From Evansella clarkii (GTDB lineage: Bacteria; Bacillota; Bacilli; Bacillales; Salisediminibacteriaceae): a stretch of 64,000 nt of DNA. Positions within the stretch are counted from its first letter, which is position 1. Each line of letters starts with the position of its first letter. Under the pieces are notes generated by a model. That model saw only the letters and a list, made by a program, of their open reading frames with translations, ran no database searches and was not told the DNA's origin. The stretch lies in NCBI RefSeq assembly GCF_002019695.1, contig NZ_KV917376.1, positions 425,624 through 489,623 on the forward strand, read 5' to 3'. Positions 61,751-64,000 of this stretch are shown here, one piece after another. A program made the position numbers and the translations under genes.

Positions 61751-62215
61751 GATCCATTCCTTTCTCGTGGTGTGGTTTTAAGGCCGGATATAATTAGTTA
61801 AACAAATGGAAATTAAAAGTTTTGTGTTGGTTGGAAGAGTGAAGCAGAGTGGATGTTTTAGTGGTGCTGGTGCCGGATATTTTGCTGGATCTTATTGATA
61901 AACGGCCCTGTGGTTTGTCCGAATGAACGGATATTTTTTTAAGCTCACTTGTACAGACAAGCAGCTCACTGGAATATATTCTCTCATAAAATGGATTATT
62001 TTTCTATGAGTCGAACAGCCTATATAGGACCTGCTTATAACACTTCGTTCCTTAAGCCAAAAAAATGATGCTGAAAAAGAATCCAGTATCATGATTCTGT
62101 CAAATGGTGGTCCCGGTTAACCGCTGAAGGCGGCCTGTCCATCCAGCCATGTTAAATTTTATGTACTTAAATTCATCCATTTTTCTGGATGGACTCTGCC
62201 ATTCGAAAGTGAAGA
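61751..62215. other. Intergenic gap
   Basis: No gene is visible. GTCCATCCAG (near 62137) and CTGGATGGAC (near 62184) form a perfect inverted repeat around a 37-base spacer, and CATCCA-TTTTTC-TGGATG is a shorter hairpin that may end the gene at 62216 on the minus strand. Confidence 0.45.
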
Positions 62216-62575
62216 TTACCTTTTCAGCCATTCCCAGGCTGCTTCTTTTTCTTCGTATTCAAAGTGTTTAATCTTTACTCCGGGCCAGTAATTTCCTATA
62301 TCACTGATTACTTGCTTCCACTTTTTTTGTTCACTCACTACCGCAACCTTCCTAATCCGCTTCCAATATTTCGTATCAAACTTCATTCCTTCTGTCATCC
62401 CCTGGAAAGTCGCATTCTTCATATCATGTATAAAAGCGAAAATTTTAAATTTCTCCTCCCCAGGAAACTTTTCTTCTATATGTGCCTCTAATTCCTCCAT
62501 ATCATCCTTCATTGTTTTCCCCTCAAACTCCACCGCAACGGCAGCCGGGTCCTCTGACTGAATCAGTTTTATCAT
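62216..62575 (-). CDS. SpoIIAA-like (STAS/SEC14-type) protein
   Basis: This 119-residue protein fits the SpoIIAA-like family: AVAVEFEGKTMKDDMEELEA at the start, IFAFIHDMKNATFQGMTEGM in the middle and KVAVVSEQKKWKQVISDIGN toward the end. The fold is that of STAS/CRAL-TRIO proteins; the role is unknown. It is not an anti-sigma antagonist gene in an operon. Single. Confidence 0.82.
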   Translation of the reverse strand: MIKLIQSEDPAAVAVEFEGKTMKDDMEELEAHIEEKFPGEEKFKIFAFIHDMKNATFQGMTEGMKFDTKYWKRIRKVAVVSEQKKWKQVISDIGNYWPGVKIKHFEYEEKEAAWEWLKR

Positions 62576-62760
62576 TCTTCTGTCCCTCCCTATAAGGTTT
62601 TCATTTTTTTAATCAATTCCCTTTTTTAATTGCTGTGAAAACTTTTGCAGGTTAAAATAAGGTGTTTATTTTTGCCGGGATAAATATAATTAATATAGAG
62701 CCCAGGCGAAGAGGAATTATAACAATTATTGTCGAAAGGAGGTATCGGGAGGTGGTCACA

Positions 62761-63081
62761 ATGCCGGAAAAAGAAGAACGTATTATTGCAATGTTAATTT
62801 ATCTTGTTAGTTTTGTAACAACTTTTATTGGCCCGCTAGTCATCTGGTTAGTGAAGAAAAATGACTCGGAATTTATTGATTATCACGGGAGAGAGTATTT
62901 GAATTTCCTGATCACCATGACTGTTTATTCCATTATAAGCGCCATATTAGTTGTGGTGCTGATCGGGCTGCTGCTGTTATGGATAATCGGGATAGCTGCA
63001 CTCATTCTTACTATAGTTGCCGCAATCAAAGCATACGAGGGAGAACACTATCGCTTTCCTTTCATTTTCAGGATTTTGTAG
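62761..63081 (+). CDS. DUF4870-type membrane protein
   Basis: This 106-residue protein has three helices (about 8-26, 48-72 and 74-92). AMLIYLVSFVTTFIGPLVIW, DYHGREYLNFLITMTVYSII and the end AYEGEHYRFPFIFRIL match the Tic20/DUF4870 group. GGGAGGTG lies 6 nt before the ATG at 62761; the frame that opens at 62662 runs through this site. Function unknown. Confidence 0.88.
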   Translation: MPEKEERIIAMLIYLVSFVTTFIGPLVIWLVKKNDSEFIDYHGREYLNFLITMTVYSIISAILVVVLIGLLLLWIIGIAALILTIVAAIKAYEGEHYRFPFIFRIL

Positions 63082-63106
63082 GGCAGATGCTTTTGGTGGA
63101 TAAGTT

Positions 63107-63151
63107 AAGATGCGGGTTCTGTATTCTTCCAGAGCCCGCATCTTTTTTTCC
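63107..63151 (+). terminator. Terminator of the DUF4870 gene
   Basis: AAGATGCGGGTTCT and AGAGCCCGCATCTT form a 14-bp stem (one G-T pair) with a 10-nt loop, followed by TTTTTCC. Confidence 0.9.
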
Positions 63152-63363
63152 GGTTTGTGGTTTTATGGGGATGACAGCTCTTCATCTTATATTTAATTAC
63201 CTATCAAAATCATAGATGTCCAGTCGGCAGGTAAATTTCTATCTCATGAATATTTAAACATCTTTTAATACTGCATTTACCAGTTGACGAAATACGCACT
63301 ACGTAATATCCTATTGTATAGTCATAAAACCCAGAAAACTAATCGGAATTAGAGGTGAATGTA

Positions 63364-64000
63364 ATGAGTACTTCAAATACACAAGGGAGCTCTTTGAACC
63401 CTAATCAATTTGACGGTAAAAACCTGCTCGTTCCTGCACTGCCTCCTCCACAGAGTTTACATGTCTGGATAGGTATTGCAGCAGCAATCATATTAAGTAT
63501 CGCAACTTTCACAATCGCTGACGGCTTATTTTTAATTCAGCTTTGGATCGGACTTTTATTCGGGTTAGCATTATTCCATGCCCGCTTCGGGTTTACTTCC
63601 GCATTCCGCCGGCTTATGTCTGTCGGTAACGGACAGGGGTTAAGAGCCCATATGGTAATGCTTGCAATTGCATCTACTTTATTTGCACCAATTTTGGCAT
63701 TGGGCTTGTCTTTCGCCGGTCATGACCCGGCAGGCTTTGTCTCACCAGTAGGTGTGAGCCTGCTGTTCGGAGCATTTATCTTTGGTATCGGCATGCAGCT
63801 CGGCGGTGGCTGAGCATCCGGTACATTATATGCCGTCGGTGGCGGCAGATCATCTATGATTTTAACATTGTTCGGATTTATCGTTGGCTCTGTTATCGGA
63901 GCTGCACACTTTGATTTTTGGATGAATGATACACCTACACTTCCTGCAATCTCACTTGCTACAGACACAGGCTTAGGATACGGAGGCGCATGGCTCCTTC
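63364..64000 (+). CDS. YeeE/YedE-family transporter with in-frame TGA (candidate selenoprotein), partial
   Basis: From the ATG at 63364 (GAGGTG 6 nt upstream) 149 codons lead to TGA at 63811-63813. The frame then continues without a stop to the window end, ASGTLYAVGGG and GFIVGSVIGAAHFDFW among it. The first part (FHARFGFTSAFRRLMSVGNG, FGAFIFGIGMQLGGG) is YeeE/YedE (TsuA-like), sulfur-compound transport proteins with many helices. At the TGA this family has its conserved Cys (GGGCASGTLY). A cysteine replaced by Sec at codon 150 is therefore likely; the N-terminal RFCF-type Cys is Gly here. A hairpin at 63831-63847 fits a bacterial SECIS. A nonsense mutation or sequencing error cannot be excluded. 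The 3' end is outside. Confidence 0.75.
63831..63847 (+). promoter_or_regulatory. SECIS-like hairpin after the TGA
   Basis: TGCCGT pairs with GCGGCA (five Watson-Crick pairs and a U-G) around the loop CGGTG. The loop begins 23 nt after the TGA and has G at its second position, as bacterial SECIS elements require. Two more A-U pairs follow below an A-G mismatch. It lies inside the reading frame. Confidence 0.5.

Noticed and set aside
63814-64000. Reading the TGA at 63811 as the true end of a 149-residue protein
   Set aside because: The conserved YeeE/YedE sequence continues in the same frame without a stop to the window edge, so the TGA is either Sec or a disruption.

Overview
The window looks like chromosomal DNA of an endospore-forming member of the Bacillaceae. 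Gram-positive ribosome binding sites are strong, TTG and GTG starts are frequent, there are two CotF-type spore-coat loci, and a cytochrome bd oxidase of the Bacillus YthAB/CbdAB type is present. Many proteins are acidic and a poly-gamma-glutamate operon is present, so a halophilic or haloalkaliphilic relative is a reasonable inference, but the genus cannot be fixed from this sequence.

Layout. Positions 1-651 hold the 5' part of a group IIC intron that sits directly behind the dps terminator. Next come oxidative-stress genes (dps with a PerR box, manganese catalase), a GNAT acetyltransferase and an unassigned structured RNA. A complete arsenic operon (arsR-acr3-arsC-arsD-arsA, minus strand) runs from 7995 to 3913. 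From 8.4 to 17.5 kb lie coat proteins, an IS3-family element, two DksA/TraR-type zinc-finger proteins, small unknowns, a methyltransferase, an alpha/beta hydrolase and a secreted M14 carboxypeptidase. From 18 to 25 kb are a YihY membrane protein, lipoproteins, a metallo-beta-lactamase-fold enzyme and a NifS-like cysteine desulfurase. Cytochrome bd (cydA, cydB and a small cydS-like gene) is at 25.9-28.5 kb, and its maturation exporter cydDC lies 6 kb further on. Between them are an MMPL exporter, a two-component system and a potassium channel. At 38.7-41.1 kb a compact operon joins a pterin dehydratase, the FetAB iron exporter and a response regulator with a degenerate receiver. At 41.7-46.8 kb is pgsB-pgsC-pgsA-ggt for poly-gamma-glutamate. 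Then follow a CYP152 peroxygenase, an erythromycin-esterase homologue, a diguanylate cyclase, a TetR/CDF pair, two secreted M28 peptidases, a Fpg-family glycosylase, Ohr, an NlpC/P60 endopeptidase and small membrane proteins.

The most interesting signal is at the right edge. A YeeE/YedE (thiosulfate/selenium-type transporter) gene carries an in-frame TGA exactly where this family has its conserved cysteine (GGG-[TGA]-ASGTLY). The frame stays open to the window end, and a SECIS-like hairpin begins about 20 nt after the TGA. I read it as a candidate selenoprotein transporter; a nonsense mutation is the alternative.

The intergenic DNA is unusually structured. Four arrays with a period of about 52 bp, built of related palindromic units, occur at 3.4, 12.0, 20.2 and 25.4 kb. 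Two MITE-like palindromic elements and a dispersed hairpin repeat present in two opposite copies are also visible.
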